From the NCBI GenBank assembly GCA_900169235.1, contig FWCC01000178.1, positions 1 to 64,000 of the forward strand: DNA of 64,000 bases, read 5' to 3'. The notes under the pieces are model-generated. The model was not told where the DNA came from, did no database searches, and saw nothing but the letters and a program-made list of their open reading frames with translations. This DNA is from Zarea fungicola (Eukaryota; Ascomycota; Sordariomycetes; Hypocreales; Cordycipitaceae). A program made the position numbers and the translations under genes. Shown in pieces: positions 1 to 12,948 of this stretch; the first letter of the stretch is position 1, and the number at the start of each line of letters is the position of its first letter.

Positions 1-3000
1 GTTGCAAGTTATAAGCTATAGTTGTCTGTCTAATTGATGCTCGAATAGTATCAATGTCAATCTTTTGCTAGTTGGCGTAGCAGTTATATAGACAGTTGTT
101 ACAGCTGTGTAGCTGATGTAGGGTAGGACGTGGTGCGTGATTGTCGGCCGTGGCGCCAAAGATGCGGAGCAGATCGCGTCTACGGGCAAATCTCATCTGC
201 CGCATCCTCTCCATATAACTACTCGTAGATATATGTAAACAGGTAGCAAGTTTATTTATGGCCTACAAGGCCCCAAGTGGATCAGGTTTGCTGCACTGCG
301 CGGAAGGCTACCGAGACAGTTCTTCGTCACATAGCCGAGGCGACAGTGAGGGGCACAGATGTCATTGTGTGGCAGCTAGAATACTCGTGCGTGCAACAGG
401 AAGCGAGGCCACGACAACAGGCAAGGCTCCCATCAGACCAGATAGCTACATTCTATTTTTATTATTCATCTGGCATGTGGGTTTCTGTACGGACAAATAG
501 GTGAAGTATTGTCTTGCCTAAATGCCGGCCGGAGCCGAGGAATGCATCTACATTGCTAGTTGTGACTGGTTCGGCAACAAAACCCCAAGTTTTTTAATTT
601 ATTGTTTCATGCCAAAAATAGACAGCTGCATGTGAGATGGCAAGAATAGATTCCATGCTGCGCCTCCAATCCTGTCTAAGCGACAACCGGTTTGAAGCTG
701 ATTGGGAACCGGCCACAGACGGTGCACCTGCAGCCTCCACGCAGCCTTATTTCTAGTGATGGTGGAACCCGTGCTGGTGAGTGGCTTGTGGACTGCATTG
801 TGGTTGCAATGAATATAGATCGGCCATTTACTGTTTTGGCACCGGGCTGCTGTATTATTGGATGAGAGAAGTGATGCAGAGGGTGACTGGCAGTGCCGCT
901 TTGCGGGTTATCGGATGTCAACGCGCATGATTAGTCTTGGGGCTTACTCAACGACATGTTAATTTTGTACTTTGTTGTCATGCAGCCTTTTGTAAATGAC
1001 TAAATTTTATATGGCACGCATGGCATTGCCGGATAGGTACGACTTGGGTAATGATATTCGGGGCATGTGCGTACTGCATGGCTGATTGGCGCATATTTCC
1101 CTCACAGACTGCGAATAGTCTGCTTTGAGCAACTGTTGGAATACTGATGAATGAAGAAATGCAATAGAGTTGGTATATGATTTTAGAATGCAGATTTGTC
1201 TAGTATTGACCGAGATTGTATGGTGGAAAACGCCAGATCCCCATCCAATTTGCCTAGGCCTCCACAAGGATGAGAACTACTGGGATGGCCCGCCGGATTT
1301 TCTGGAGCCTTTCTATGGAGGCACAGTTAGCTTTTAAGCTTTTGTAGTCTAACTTGCTGGCATGGGCGGTGGATGGAGCCTCACATGTCGTGACAAAGGG
1401 AGAGTATGTAACAAGCAGCAAAGCAATTGTGACGTCGCATTTTATACCCCTGTTCCGTCAGCAGCAAACAATGAGGTCACAAGTTGCTATAAAAAAGAGG
1501 CGAATCACAGATTTAGCGCCTGTATGGAGTTGGCCCAATTGCCTATCGCATTAACAAACCTCTTTGCGAGAATGCAAAGCCGAAAATGGCCATTAAAATG
1601 GGGTTTCCTTCTTTCTTTCAATGTCTGCTTGTTTGGGAAGTGCTGACAAGAAGTATACTGGGTATAGTTTTGGGTCAATGTGAAACAAAAGTCATTTCCA
1701 GTTGCTCAAGGGCCACTTGGCAGAGCCCATGTCCAAGTCAGGGTGGGCTGCCCTGTAAGGACCCCTTCAAACCCCTTTGCAATAGAAGTTGGAACATGAC
1801 TTTATTAATAGCAAAATGAAATAAAATAATGACTGATGGAGACATTGAATATTCAGGGGCCAATGAGCTACTTTGGCTACTTGCGCGAATTCCTTGTTTG
1901 ATGGTGGAAAATCTTGGAGCCAAAAACATGGTACCCAGCCAAACAATGACCAAAAATGGTGAGGATGAGCGGTCGGCGGCTGGACAAAGCCTCGCCTCGG
2001 CCGGTCCCCAAATAGTTAATCAGTATTACTGATACAGCTGGTGAGCACCTTAATTTTTCTATGCGCCCGCACGGAGTAGAAGATTCAGGAACAGGGGCAT
2101 TTTTCGAAGTGGCTTCAGAAGGCTAACTGGATGACAATGTCTCTATTCCGAACTTGTCCTGGCGCAGGAACTTGGCGAGTTGGCGAGGCGGCCAAGCGAT
2201 GCCCGGTGCCAGTGAGGCCACTAAATGGCCCCAACTGCCTCCAGTGCCCCCAAGTGCCCCCCCAAAGGTGGCTGTCCGCCCGCCGCCCGTGGCAGATTGC
2301 GGCTGACTGCTGAGGCTGACTTGGCCGGTAAGGAGCCAAGAACGTAAGGTACATGCACCTGCTAGTGGATACAGGGTCCTGGCCGTTGCCAATTGGGGGT
2401 TGTGGCAGCATTGGGAAGAAGCAGTTGGGCAGCTTGGGAGTATGTACAACTAACTTAGGTACGTTATTACTGCCAAGCAGTCGGGAGAAGCCAGTGGCTG
2501 CCATACCGAGCAAAGTACTTATGTACTTGTACTCCCGTACATTTATTTTAACCACTTTGGTTACGGAGTACTAACCAGGCAATTACTCAACAAACGGAGC
2601 AGTTGATGAAACAAACGCAGCCAATGCCTTGAAACAAAACCGCCGCCTTGCAACTATTCCCATCAACCTCCATTGCTTCTTCCTCCTCCTCCTCTCCTTT
2701 TCCTCCCACCAACCACCTCGCCCTACAACCCGCCGTGGCCGCCTGCTGTGAGACACCACATCCCCTTTCTCATCCATATTTCCCGTGCTGGCGCTCTTGC
2801 TTGCCCTCCAGGGCCCCCCTTGGACCTCCACGGCGGAAACGTCATCTCGTCTCCACCAACTTACCGAAGATCCAGAATACCACAATACTGAGAGTGAGCA
2901 CCTCTGCTCAACACGAAGCTCGCACGGCTCACAGCACCGCATTCGCTCGACTCCTGTACGTGTACCATTCTACCTGGCTCCCGCCCCGTATTATTTCTGC

Positions 3001-3562
3001 CGGCCATCCGTGCCATCGCGGCCACGATTTGGCAGCGACCCAGTGCCGAATACCAGTTCGTGTACGGAGTACCAAGTATCTCCAGCTGAATGACGAAACC
3101 TACCTCGTATCTACTTGCTTGGCGCCATCTTCGGCACAATTCCCGCTGCCAATTTATCCGATCAGTCTGTTGGCCGCTTAACCTTGCTTTTTTTTTTTTT
3201 TGGGCTTTGGTTTCAATCGCCCTGACACTACTGGTACGGAGCAGTCTGGGTCCGTCCTATTAGTTGGCAGCCAAGCAAGCTCAGCATACTTGGGGGGGAC
3301 GACGCATGCCTGTCGATCAATGGCATCAAGCACTGCCTGCCCCCAGCCGCCTATTGCCATGAGCGTTCTCTATGTCTGACTTTTTTTTTTCCAACAGTGT
3401 TGCTTTTTTGGCTCTTTTAGGGACTTGGTCCGGCTTTTTCTCCCTCTCTCTTTCTTTCTCTCTCTCTCTTTTTTGGATACCCCCGTCATTTTGCTTGAGT
3501 TGGAGCTTCTTTTGTTACATGTTTTATTGTAACAGAGGAACCCCGGTCATTTGTCGCCCATC
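1..3562. other. Gene-free 5' region and long leader of the DUF8004-type gene
   Basis: No convincing coding region is seen on either strand over about 3.5 kb. The open frames are short, mostly start at non-ATG codons and show no domain. The last few hundred bases are pyrimidine-rich, with a CT tract near 3440-3475 and several poly-T runs. This is typical of fungal core promoters and 5' leaders, and probably serves the gene starting at 3563. The left end may hold the untranslated part of a gene outside the window. Confidence 0.5.
3440..3475 (+). promoter_or_regulatory. CT-rich tract upstream of the DUF8004-type gene
   Basis: A run made almost only of C and T (CTCTCTC, TTTCTTTCTC) lies about 90-120 bases before the start codon at 3563. 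CT-rich tracts just upstream of transcription starts are common in filamentous fungal promoters. No TATA box is obvious. The promoter role is inference. Confidence 0.4.
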
Positions 3563-6500
3563 ATGACCTTGAGTAAGTCTTTACGAGCAAACACGCTCCC
3601 TTCTTCTATTTCTCTTTCTTCTATACAAAATCAACAATCATCTCCATCCTCCTCCTGCTTCGATCCCGATACTCCTCCTCGAAATACGCCACGACGCAAA
3701 CCCAGCTACGATTTTTTCCCGTTACGAAGTCGTACCTCACCCCAGAGAACGAGCCACCGTGCTGTGAAACATGATATTAAAGGCGGCCTGCCCGAGGAAC
3801 CACTACAGCCATCCACCCCCAGCCAAGCTGCCAATAATAATAATCATAATAACAATAAATCACGAAAATGGGGCGAGCGTTTCTCTTCCTTGCTTCCCGT
3901 GCTCACATCTCCAACAACAGATTCGCCCACCACGAGTGTTCTGCGAAAACCCGTTCCTCTCCTGTCGCCTGCCATGCCTCCCCCGACCGAATCACCGCCT
4001 CCGCCGCCCTATAAGGAGCACGATGCGAGACAATCGCCCGACGTAGAAGCTCTCGACACCCCTGTCACTACCGACTCTGAGCGAGGCCCCTCGCCGCCCG
4101 CCCTTTCTGGCAGCGACTTCCTGCTCAGCAGCAGCAGCAACAGCATTACTATGCTTCCCGCTTTTCAATTCGAATTTCCTCAAAGCGTCACCATGCCTAT
4201 TTTGCAGAGTGAGGTGCAACACAGTCCCCTTGGTATTGACCAACATCCGCAAATAGCCAGTATTGAAGGTCCTCTTACAGCCTCCAGCTCTGAAGGACAT
4301 TTATCACCGCTTCAGGAGCCTGCTGCAGAGATCCCTCCAGACCGCCATGGTTCCATAGATGAGGGCACCGATGAACTGCGCGGCCCTCGCAAGCTCCGCA
4401 AGAACTCACCCAGCACAGCCAGGCCCCGGGCCAACTCTTACCAGGCAGGGCCCTCGATTCCAGTCCCTGGCATCCGCCCAAGTGCCACTATGCCAGTTGC
4501 AGAAGCGAGAGGCCGCAGCGTCTCCTCTCATCCCACACTTTCGGTTACTGAGATTAGTGCACCACCGTCCATGCCGCCACCTCCTATTCCTCGACCCAAT
4601 TCACGAGTATCCTCTCCCAAGAGCGCAACCCAAAGTCCATCCAGAGGCCGCATTCGCAAGAGCTGGATGCCGGGTGGCAGATCTCGATCTAATTCCGTCG
4701 AGGTTTCATCCCCAGCAATGAAAATGCAGGCGTGGGTCATGACTGAAGAGAGCACCTCAGAATACAACCCGTCATTCCTGACAAACGCCGACAAGGTAAC
4801 AACTTACTCAAAACTTTACAAACCCCTATTTCGATACCAAGGCTGACTGTGTCAGGTCCCTGAACTGTGGAATGAGACCGGCAATGTACTCGTCTATCTA
4901 TATCCCAAGAGCAGCGGCTGTGGCCCTTGCTTCAAAGTACCTGAATTCACTGTTAGCTCGTCATATCTGTTCAACGAGCTTCTAGCGGCAGAGCCAACCT
5001 CGGCTGCCAGTCAAGCACGCTCGCGAAGCTTTGGAGGCAGAGCCAGCCTTACTGTGGATGACGCCCTGCAATCACCGCCAGTCGGCCAAATCGACGACTA
5101 CTCGGGCGAACTGAAGCTCTATCTACCAGCTGCTCGGCCCTCTGCGTCAACACATCTAGTGGCACCCGGCCATGGCGGCGACGACGAACTGGATCGACTA
5201 ATCGCCATCCGCAATTTATTCGCCTTCTTGACTGGCCAACCGCTAGTTGGCACAAAAGCACACCCTACCGTCTTCTCCGCCTTCCTGGACATTGCTGATC
5301 TACTGGAGGAGTACGGCTTCACTGGGGTTGATGGCTCCGGCTTTGGAAACGCTGTAGATATGAGTTTCAACTTTTACTGTGACTATCTAGGCCTGTCCGA
5401 CTGCCGACACAGCCGTGAAAAGACGGTCGAAGCTCTCATCCTAGGCGAGCGCATGAGAAACATTGATCTTTACAGTGAAGCCTTTGCCCACGCAGCCGGC
5501 AAATACTCCGCTATTCTTGACCTCCGCCTGCCACTATTTGACAAGCTATCCTCTCACACGCGCCAGCGCCTCGAACGCTCACATATCGACTTGGTCAACC
5601 GGCAGCACAACGTCAACGAATATCTTGAACAGTTTGATTTCCCCTCCATCTTCTCCGGTATTGCAAACTCGACGTCTGTTTCTGAAATGCGAAACATTCG
5701 ATTCAAGGTCTGGAAGAACTCGTTTAACAGAATGCGTTCATTCATGCTCAACTACTACAAATCTACATTCGGCAGCTGGCCTCCCAAGGCTAGCAGCAAG
5801 AAGAATCCTTTTATGGAGAGTGGTCTGAACCGGCTCGTGCTCAAAGTCCTCTACTCGGATATGTGTGCCCTGTACGACCTGCTCGTGGATAGAACCGACT
5901 TGACATCTAGAGTCATCGACCAGGCTCCTGAGCTCTCCGAGGACCCCGAAAAGATTACTCGATCAGCAATTCGGAACATTTTGTCCGAATACGACCGATC
6001 AAGGCCGCCTGTTCTACCGCCGATACCATTTGATTTGCCTCAGCTGCCATCCATTACTGCAATCCATGAGACGTACGACGCCCTATCTCCGAAGGATCAA
6101 ACCAAGTTTGATAAGAAACTCAAAGAGCATGAGCTTCTACTTGTTTTGAACAAGGCCTACAACTACGATACAAACAACATCTCGCTTCCGTTCCTAAATC
6201 AGTTCAAGGAATTTGAAAGCCGCGAGGCCAAGGGTAAAATGAAGCAGGACTTGATTGACCAGCGTATTGGCTACTGGATCTTTCTTTACTCGGTCCTTCA
6301 ATCGCTTCCTATGCTGGTTGTTGATGCCCCAGGTCTCAAATTCACAGAAGGAACAGAGTACTTCTTGTGCCAGCCGCCCATGGGACAGCCTCCATGGGCC
6401 GAGGATGGCCAGGTTCGAAAAATGTGGTACGAGGTAGCCGGTGGAGGCGGTTTGGTGGAGCTTTCAACGGACGCCGTTATGTATAGTGTCGAGGCCACGT

Positions 6501-7048
6501 ACCACCGCAGCCACTGCTGGCTTGCTGCCAAACAGTGGGAAGGACTCGATGGTGCCGATGCTCCGCCGCCCTCTGAGCCCGCCATGTCGCCGCTTGAGCC
6601 GCCACGGGCCATTTTCCAAAGCGCCGATGGCGCCGCGGGAAGTCCACCTCCACTTGCTGGCCCAAGTACGCCATCACCTCCCCTGGGAACGCCCCAACTG
6701 GCTATTCGTACACGCAATCTGTCGCCAGGTCGTATTCGTGCCACAAGTGCGTATCGCTCCAGCATTGCCATGGGCTTAGAGCCTGTTCCCATGGAGCCGC
6801 CACCTAGCTTGTTTGGCCAGCATCAGAGAAGCAGCTCACTTGGCCCACGTCCGCCAAGCGCATTCATTGGTAACCGCAGCGTATCTGGATCTAACCTGAA
6901 CAACATGGGTTCACCACGCACAGCCACTCCTATTTCCGGTGCTACCTTTGACGATATTCTCGCTGGGCCCAAGGACGATAAGGAGAATGAACAGCCGAAG
7001 AGCAAGTCAAAGAAGCCTGCTACGAAAAAGAAGGGCTTCTTCTTTTAA
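3563..7048 (+). CDS. Large DUF8004-type fungal protein of unknown function
   Basis: Two exons, 3563-4795 and 4856-7048, give 1,141 residues. The intron (4796-4855) has donor GTAACA, branch GGCTGAC and acceptor GTCAG; phase is kept. The start is the first ATG in frame; codons before it are non-ATG. Residues 1 to about 400 are low-complexity and rich in Ser and Pro, with many SP/TP sites. The middle (about 420-920) is a folded, mostly helical conserved region with the phrase CRHSREKTVEALILGERM, which I recall from the fungal DUF8004 family. The C-terminus is again Ser/Pro-rich and ends in a Lys-rich tail. No catalytic motif, signal peptide or membrane segment is visible. A cytoplasmic or cell-cortex scaffold is possible but only a guess. 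Confidence 0.8.
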
Positions 7049-7580
7049 CGCTAAACCAAACACATTACATTGTTACATATTTCTGGATATATTTTCTTTT
7101 GGAAACCCATTCTTTTTCTTTCTGGGAACATAGAGCATGGCGCAACCTGTCAGCAATTTGGATCTGACGCAACAATCGGCACATCTAGCTAGTGCAATTT
7201 AAGAATAATATACTTTTTTCTTTAACGAAGTTCAAGAATCTCCTGTTAAGTCCTTCTACCATTGCACATAAAATGAGTGCCATTACGTCGCACATGGCTG
7301 GAGACTTTGAAACTTGAATGAAAACAGTAGTCCTTGCTACCTATTATTAAACATGCTAAAAGAGTTGAAATCTGAAACTGAAAAAAAAAAATGAAAAGTG
7401 GTATCTAGAAGCCTTTCGGCTAAATGACAAATATAAAAGAACAGCGCATGTTGCCGATGTTTAAATCAAAAACAAAAACAAAAAAATGCATAGCCCAATG
7501 GTAAGTTGTTATCAGTTCAGGCCGTTCTTATGCAAAGGTCCTCGCATCAAATCTATAACCATCACAAAGGAGCCGTTATA
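7049..7580. other. Convergent intergenic region (3' ends of two genes)
   Basis: AT-rich stretch between the stop of the DUF8004-type gene (+) and the stop of the F-box gene (-). It holds A-rich runs such as the poly-A tract near 7380-7391. No gene is seen; it probably carries both 3' UTRs. Confidence 0.6.
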
Positions 7581-10229
7581 TTAGTCGAGAAGAGGTCGAA
7601 CCCAGCGACCGCGCTCCGTATGCCACCACTTTTCCTTTTCCTTCTTATCCGCCACGACGCCTTCCCGCCAGTTCCAGCTGCCCGTACAGCCGGTGGCACC
7701 ACCCACACCACCATTGCCGCCAAAGCCAGCAGCAGCAGCAGCACCCTCGTGAAGCGCTTCGCCACCGGGGGCCGCTATATCCGGCACGTCCACGAGGCCC
7801 CCCGCCTCCTCTGACGCGCCCGCATCGGGCTGCAGGCAGTAGTCGATGGGGCTGCCGACGGTGCCAATGTACCCGCCCAGACCAAACGAGTCCACCAGCT
7901 GCCCTTGTTCCGACTGCACCGTGACCTGGAAGCGAAACTGCGGACGCGCGTCGTCGAGGCGGGTCTGGGCCGCGATACGAGCGGCACGGAGGTCGGTCCC
8001 GTGGGGCGGCGGGGCTGCCGCAAACATCCCTCCGCCGCCGATGCCGCCGCCGATGCCAGTCGGAAGAGACGTTGCGGTGGCTGACTTTGGTAGAGCACCG
8101 AACCTGGCCGTCATGGGCGTGAGGATGCTGCTGGTGCTGCTGGTGCTGGTGCTGGCGCTGCGCGCCCGCCCGTGGCTGCTGCCCGCCCGGCCGCCGTTGG
8201 CCCAGATGCGGTCCGACGACGAGGCAATGACCTCGAGCGGACGGCACAGCGCCTGGAAGATGCCGTCCGGGTCGTTGGGCGCGCGGAGCGTGCGCAGGGC
8301 GGGGAAGCCGCCGGCCTCGATGCTGCGGGCGAGGATGTCGTCGGCGTCGCTGATGGTCCCGGGGGGCAGGTGCGCCATGATGTCCCAGTGCAGCTTTGTG
8401 AGCGTGTGGCTGGCGAGGTACGGCATCATCCACAGCGCAAAGACGTCGTCGTCGCTGGGCATGAGCGGCGAGAAGTCCTGGACGAGGGACATGGACTCGA
8501 GGCTGCGCAGGTGCGAGAGTAGACGGGCGAGCGCCGGTAGCGAGGTCAGCGGCGTGTGGCGGAGGTGCAGGTGCTGGAGTGACCGGCTGTTGGGCCGCGT
8601 GGCGAAGGAGGAGAGGCCGTGGGAGCTGATGCCGGCAATGTGGGAGAGGGCGAGGGTGCGCAGGGGCGGGAGCGCGAGGAGGGTCGCGTCAGAGAAGGCG
8701 TTGGGGCTCACGCAGCTCAGGTGCAGGTGCTGGAGGCCCGGCAGGCAGGTGAGGGCGCGCTGGAGGAGGGTGGCGGGCGCGAGAGAGGCGCCCGGGAGGC
8801 AGTGGATGGAGAGGCTGGACAGGCTCGTCCATGCGCGGTGGTGTCCGAGAAAGGACATCTCCTGGGCGGCGTCGAGTGGCGCGGGCATCAGGGCGTCCAT
8901 GGCAGAGGAGAAGATACTGCGCTCGCAGGCAGATGAGCCGGGTCGCGCAGAGTCGAGTCCCGATGAGGAGGAGCAAGCGTCGAAGGCTTCGATGCGCCAG
9001 TTCATGGTCTTCAGATTTGTCCGTGTCGACAGCGCATGCGTGATGCGGTTGAATCTGTTGTGGCTGTGCGAGGCTATGGGCCCGGCGAGAACCTCTAGAT
9101 TCGGGCACGCCATGATCAAAGACGCGACGCGGTTCTCGTATGCGTCTCGCGGCGAGATGCCACCCAAGGCTTTGCTAGGCGTAGGATCGCAGTTCTCCGC
9201 CGTAGGCATTGGTACCTTGAGAGAGCGTACCGTACCGGCAAGGTGACTACTAGCACGGAGTGTCCGGCGGAGGAGCGTCATACGGCAGCCCTGCGTGAGC
9301 TTGAAGCGCTTACGGTGCGTCGCCGAGTCTGCGCCGATAATATGAATATCGTCGTACAGTGAGAGCTGTGCAACCTTGGACCATTTTCTTGACGTTAGGC
9401 TGAGGCTGCAGAGGTCCCGCGTCCAACACGTGGAGCAGCTATTGCTGTCCGGGTCCAGGTGCAGGTCCTTGAGGCACTCGAGAACAACCTCCAAAACTTC
9501 ACCCGGGAGTGTGCCAAAGAGCTCATTGGGCTGCGGGCTGAGTCTTTGCTTTACGCGAGGAGTTCTGGGTATTGTCGGCGATGATACAGCTGTTGGTGAC
9601 TGGTACTGGGCCGATGCGACTCTGTATGGCTGGTATAGTTGCTGCTGCTGCTGCTGCTGTGTGGTGTATACGACCTGCTCCTGCTGCTGCGTCGGAGATG
9701 ATGTATTCTGCGCAGATGAAGAGCTCTCACGGGCGTACCCTGTGGCGGATATCTTGCGCGGACGATTCAGAGGCTTGGGATCAGGCATTTTCCGACGCTC
9801 CGCCAGCGTCCCCGTGGGTGAGGATGTGCTCATCATAATGCTGGTGGTGGTGACTGGAGTTGTTTGGAGGCCAGGGTAAATTGGGTACGTCGCAATGGGC
9901 TGCGGGAGCACCACCGCCGTGGTGTTGAGCGGCGGAAGTTGCGGGCGATGGACTGTTGTCGCTGGCGCGGCACCTGATGCTGTAGATCCTGACGGTGCTG
10001 TTGACGGACGCTTCGGAATGACTCTCCCGAGAGGTGTGTACTCAACCTGTTGAGGATGTAATGAAGATAATTGTGCGTCGTTGCTGTTAAAGGAGGAGGT
10101 AAGGTAATTATTCGTCTTGCTAGCGCCAACGGAGCTGGAGCTGGAGCTGTAGTCGAGGACCGGGGAGAGCTCAGGGATCGTCTCGAATGCCGGTGGATGC
10201 ATGGGCCTCACCGCAAGCGTTGGGCTCAT
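7581..10229 (-). CDS. F-box protein with polyglutamine tract
   Basis: A single exon gives 882 residues. ATG is at 10227-10229 and TAA at 7581-7583. The N-terminal 230 residues are disordered, rich in Ser, Thr, Pro and Gln, with a run of seven Gln at about 191-197. An F-box-like segment follows at about 236-300 (phrase LPGEVLEVVLECL), then a Cys-containing insert and a 'SLTSRKWSKVAQ' ending. Downstream are leucine-rich, LRR-like repeats (about 330-660) such as 'LQHLHLRHTPLTSLPALARLL'-type segments. F-box proteins recruit substrates to SCF ubiquitin ligases. The substrate cannot be told from sequence. The C-terminus is Gly/Ala-rich and ends in a Trp-rich block. A long antisense open frame over this gene is a codon-bias shadow. 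Confidence 0.82.
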   Translation of the reverse strand: MSPTLAVRPMHPPAFETIPELSPVLDYSSSSSSVGASKTNNYLTSSFNSNDAQLSSLHPQQVEYTPLGRVIPKRPSTAPSGSTASGAAPATTVHRPQLPPLNTTAVVLPQPIATYPIYPGLQTTPVTTTSIMMSTSSPTGTLAERRKMPDPKPLNRPRKISATGYARESSSSAQNTSSPTQQQEQVVYTTQQQQQQQLYQPYRVASAQYQSPTAVSSPTIPRTPRVKQRLSPQPNELFGTLPGEVLEVVLECLKDLHLDPDSNSCSTCWTRDLCSLSLTSRKWSKVAQLSLYDDIHIIGADSATHRKRFKLTQGCRMTLLRRTLRASSHLAGTVRSLKVPMPTAENCDPTPSKALGGISPRDAYENRVASLIMACPNLEVLAGPIASHSHNRFNRITHALSTRTNLKTMNWRIEAFDACSSSSGLDSARPGSSACERSIFSSAMDALMPAPLDAAQEMSFLGHHRAWTSLSSLSIHCLPGASLAPATLLQRALTCLPGLQHLHLSCVSPNAFSDATLLALPPLRTLALSHIAGISSHGLSSFATRPNSRSLQHLHLRHTPLTSLPALARLLSHLRSLESMSLVQDFSPLMPSDDDVFALWMMPYLASHTLTKLHWDIMAHLPPGTISDADDILARSIEAGGFPALRTLRAPNDPDGIFQALCRPLEVIASSSDRIWANGGRAGSSHGRARSASTSTSSTSSILTPMTARFGALPKSATATSLPTGIGGGIGGGGMFAAAPPPHGTDLRAARIAAQTRLDDARPQFRFQVTVQSEQGQLVDSFGLGGYIGTVGSPIDYCLQPDAGASEEAGGLVDVPDIAAPGGEALHEGAAAAAGFGGNGGVGGATGCTGSWNWREGVVADKKEKEKWWHTERGRWVRPLLD

Positions 10230-12948
10230 TTTGGTAGAAGCGCCGGAGAACCTGGCTTGGTGGTGGGGCTTGCCAGGAGGAAAACAATCTCGAGGTTGAA
10301 ATGAATGGGGTTTGTATATTGAGTTACCAGTAGAGGCGAATTTGGAGTAAACCTGGCAAGGTTGAATGTGGCTGGGGATGCTTGTTGATAGTCCGATGTG
10401 TTTCCTCTTTTTGGTGTGTTGTCGAGCTGGTGTTCGTGGAGTTGGTCCTGCCCGTTACCCAGGTGTTGATATGGTTCTTTTCAGATTCGGTAGACTCGGT
10501 ATTGGCTTGTTATTAGCTTGATCGGGCTCGTATTCAATCCAAAAAAATCGTCTACTTGAAGAATTGGGACGCCGGTTTCGAACAGTGAAGAAGCTGAAGA
10601 GTAGGAAAGAAATTGCTGTACGGCAATAGAAAAGGGCAATACAAAATTTTAAGCACAAGGCAATGGAATCTCAGGAACTGTAGAAAGAAACCTGTCAAAA
10701 GTATGTCGTGGTCGTAGCTTCAAAGGGGAAATTACTGAGTCGCAGGGGTGTTGGTGGCGGGAGCCCACACATATTAAGAGGAGGATAGGGAGGCCCTGTT
10801 CTCCCGCCTTTTGCCCACAGGTAGAACTTCAAAAGATGCTAAGCCATGTATTGCGTTCCAATGGCGCCCGGTAAAAAAAGAACGAGACATGTCCTCAGTT
10901 CAATTGAGTAAAAATATGGGGGTTTTCGTTGTCTTGAAAACTCAGTTACGAAGTGGATTTATCGCGTGGACAACTCGCAAGACCCCTAACATGGATACAA
11001 GAGCTTATTAATAAAGCACCTCAGCAAGGTAGTAAGGTGAGTACATGCAATTTAGCATTGCCATGGGCTCTATTGGCAATGCTTGGCCACCTGGGGTTTC
11101 CTGTTAGTTCCTGGGGCTATGCACATCTTGTGCAGATGAAAATGTTAGAAAGGGATACCTAGTACCAGTAGACGAAGATTCCGGATAGATGACCAGTCAA
11201 GATGAGATCCCTGCCCTTTCGCGTATAATCGTGAGAACGGGTTAATAATGATGGGCTAGTTGATCAATACTGCCGACTGAAATTCCAGTGTATCGCACAG
11301 AATTGAACAATCCTAGTCAAGGGGACCCTGTTTCTTCCCCCTGTCAAACTAAAAAAGCCATTGTCTCTAGCGGGGAGGGGCAGTGACGTGCAAGATGGAG
11401 CCCTCCTTTTGGAGCTGGAGGAGAGAGGGTCATTCGGATACGAGACAGGGGAATGCTGGGTATTGATATTGGACACACGTGCCCAGGAACTTTTTCTCCG
11501 ATCATGAGGGAAATCGGAAATAATTACATAAAGCTATGACTGTGTAGCTTGAACGAGTTTCATACATTTGAAAGAAAAAAACCCAGACATGCGAGCTAAC
11601 TAGTTAGTCTGTGCTTTATATATGTAGGCTAGAGCGGATGGTTAATTAGCGAGTTGAAACTGTCAGCGAGTCCAAGCAAATAAAGCAAAGCAAAAGAAAA
11701 AAAAAGCGCAAAATGCAAGACAAGAAGACTACAATTTCAAAGTAACAATGTCAGCTTTTGGTGTGTATTTGGCAGTGTGACCGTTTACCGGAATGCTTCG
11801 GCCAACTCGACGGGGTTTCGATAGATGTTAACTTGCAGCAACAGAGCCAGGGAACAATATGTCGAGCAAGTAAGAAAAAAAAAGAAAACCAAAACAGCCT
11901 GCTCCCGTCGCCAGGGAACAGGCGCCACTCACTAACTACCAGTAGAGACACGAAAGGGAAAGGGGTGAAAGCCAAGTCCCAAGAATTGCCTAATTGGAGT
12001 TTTTCAGCGGAGAGGATCAGAAACGTGGCGCCTGCAGCTGCAGCGTTCCTGCATATCACCATCTTTCTATAGAATAGACAGCTGCTGAAAGAGAAGGGGA
12101 AGGCGACTCATATGAACCAACCAAGAAGACGCCACACCGTAATGAGTATTTAGTTGACCTTCATTCACATCAATTTTCGCATTGAGTTTTTTTTCTTCTC
12201 TTTTGGCAAAGTTTGCTAATGTAAGAATTGGTCCGATATTACCCCGTTCAAACGGTTGGGAGAACTGGAGATGTGGCGCTCAAGTTCGTATTTGCAACGA
12301 ACGCTTTCAAGGATCATGGGAAAGACGGCAACAACACCCCTTGCTTCTGCATGAATTGATAACACTTCCTATCTGCAAGTGTCAACAGTCTCCAGGATTT
12401 ATCATGTCTACACAGCCAGAAGAAACTATTGCCCTAAACGAGGCGTGCCCGCCCCTTGCGTCGTCTCCTAGGCGCCCTTTGATACCAAGCACCAAAGGGA
12501 CGAAGCCATGTCTCACTAAATCCTATTGTATTGACCATGACAACTTTTACATACCAATTGCCCTATTATTGGACTGAATAGGTTTCTTTACGAAGAGAGA
12601 AAGGGAAAAGAAAAAGGAAAATAATATAGCGAAAATTCGTCAATTTTCTCATCCAAGTGTTGAACTTATGTTCCAATATCCATCAGGCTTAGCCTGTCAC
12701 ACTGCGGTGATATCATTCTCCAAACGCAAAAAAAAAAGAAAAAAAAAAGAAGAAGAAAAAAGTGTGCGCTACTGTGCTTGTCAATTCAACAGAGCCCTAA
12801 TAAAAAGTAGGAATTTCTTTTCCCAAGCATGCCATCAAAATTCCGATTGCCAAAAATCTATGTCATATCCCATATTTTCCCTCTTGTCCAACCCCCGTTT
12901 TACTTGATTTCTATTCTGTAAAATAATATATGCCCATCTCCGCCCTTT
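10230..12948. other. 2.7-kb intergenic region upstream of the F-box gene
   Basis: Lies between the F-box start (10229, -) and the ADE17 stop (12949, -). No open frame with coding character is seen; those present are under 105 codons from any ATG and lack domains. It contains poly-A/poly-T runs (for example near 11695-11706, 11873-11884 and 12729-12765). I found no tRNA. It probably holds a long 5' leader and promoter for the F-box gene. Confidence 0.5.

Noticed and set aside
2648..3181. 177-codon Ser/Pro-rich open frame
   Set aside because: It starts at a non-ATG codon, has no recognisable domain, and overlaps several equally long frames. More likely part of the pyrimidine-rich leader of the next gene.
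7846..9246. 466-codon open frame on the plus strand
   Set aside because: Antisense to the F-box gene; the translation is Arg- and Ser-rich with no domain, as expected for a shadow frame.
12182..12577. 131-codon plus-strand frame downstream of ADE17
   Set aside because: It begins with TTG; the first ATG leaves only 58 codons. No domain or compositional sign of coding.
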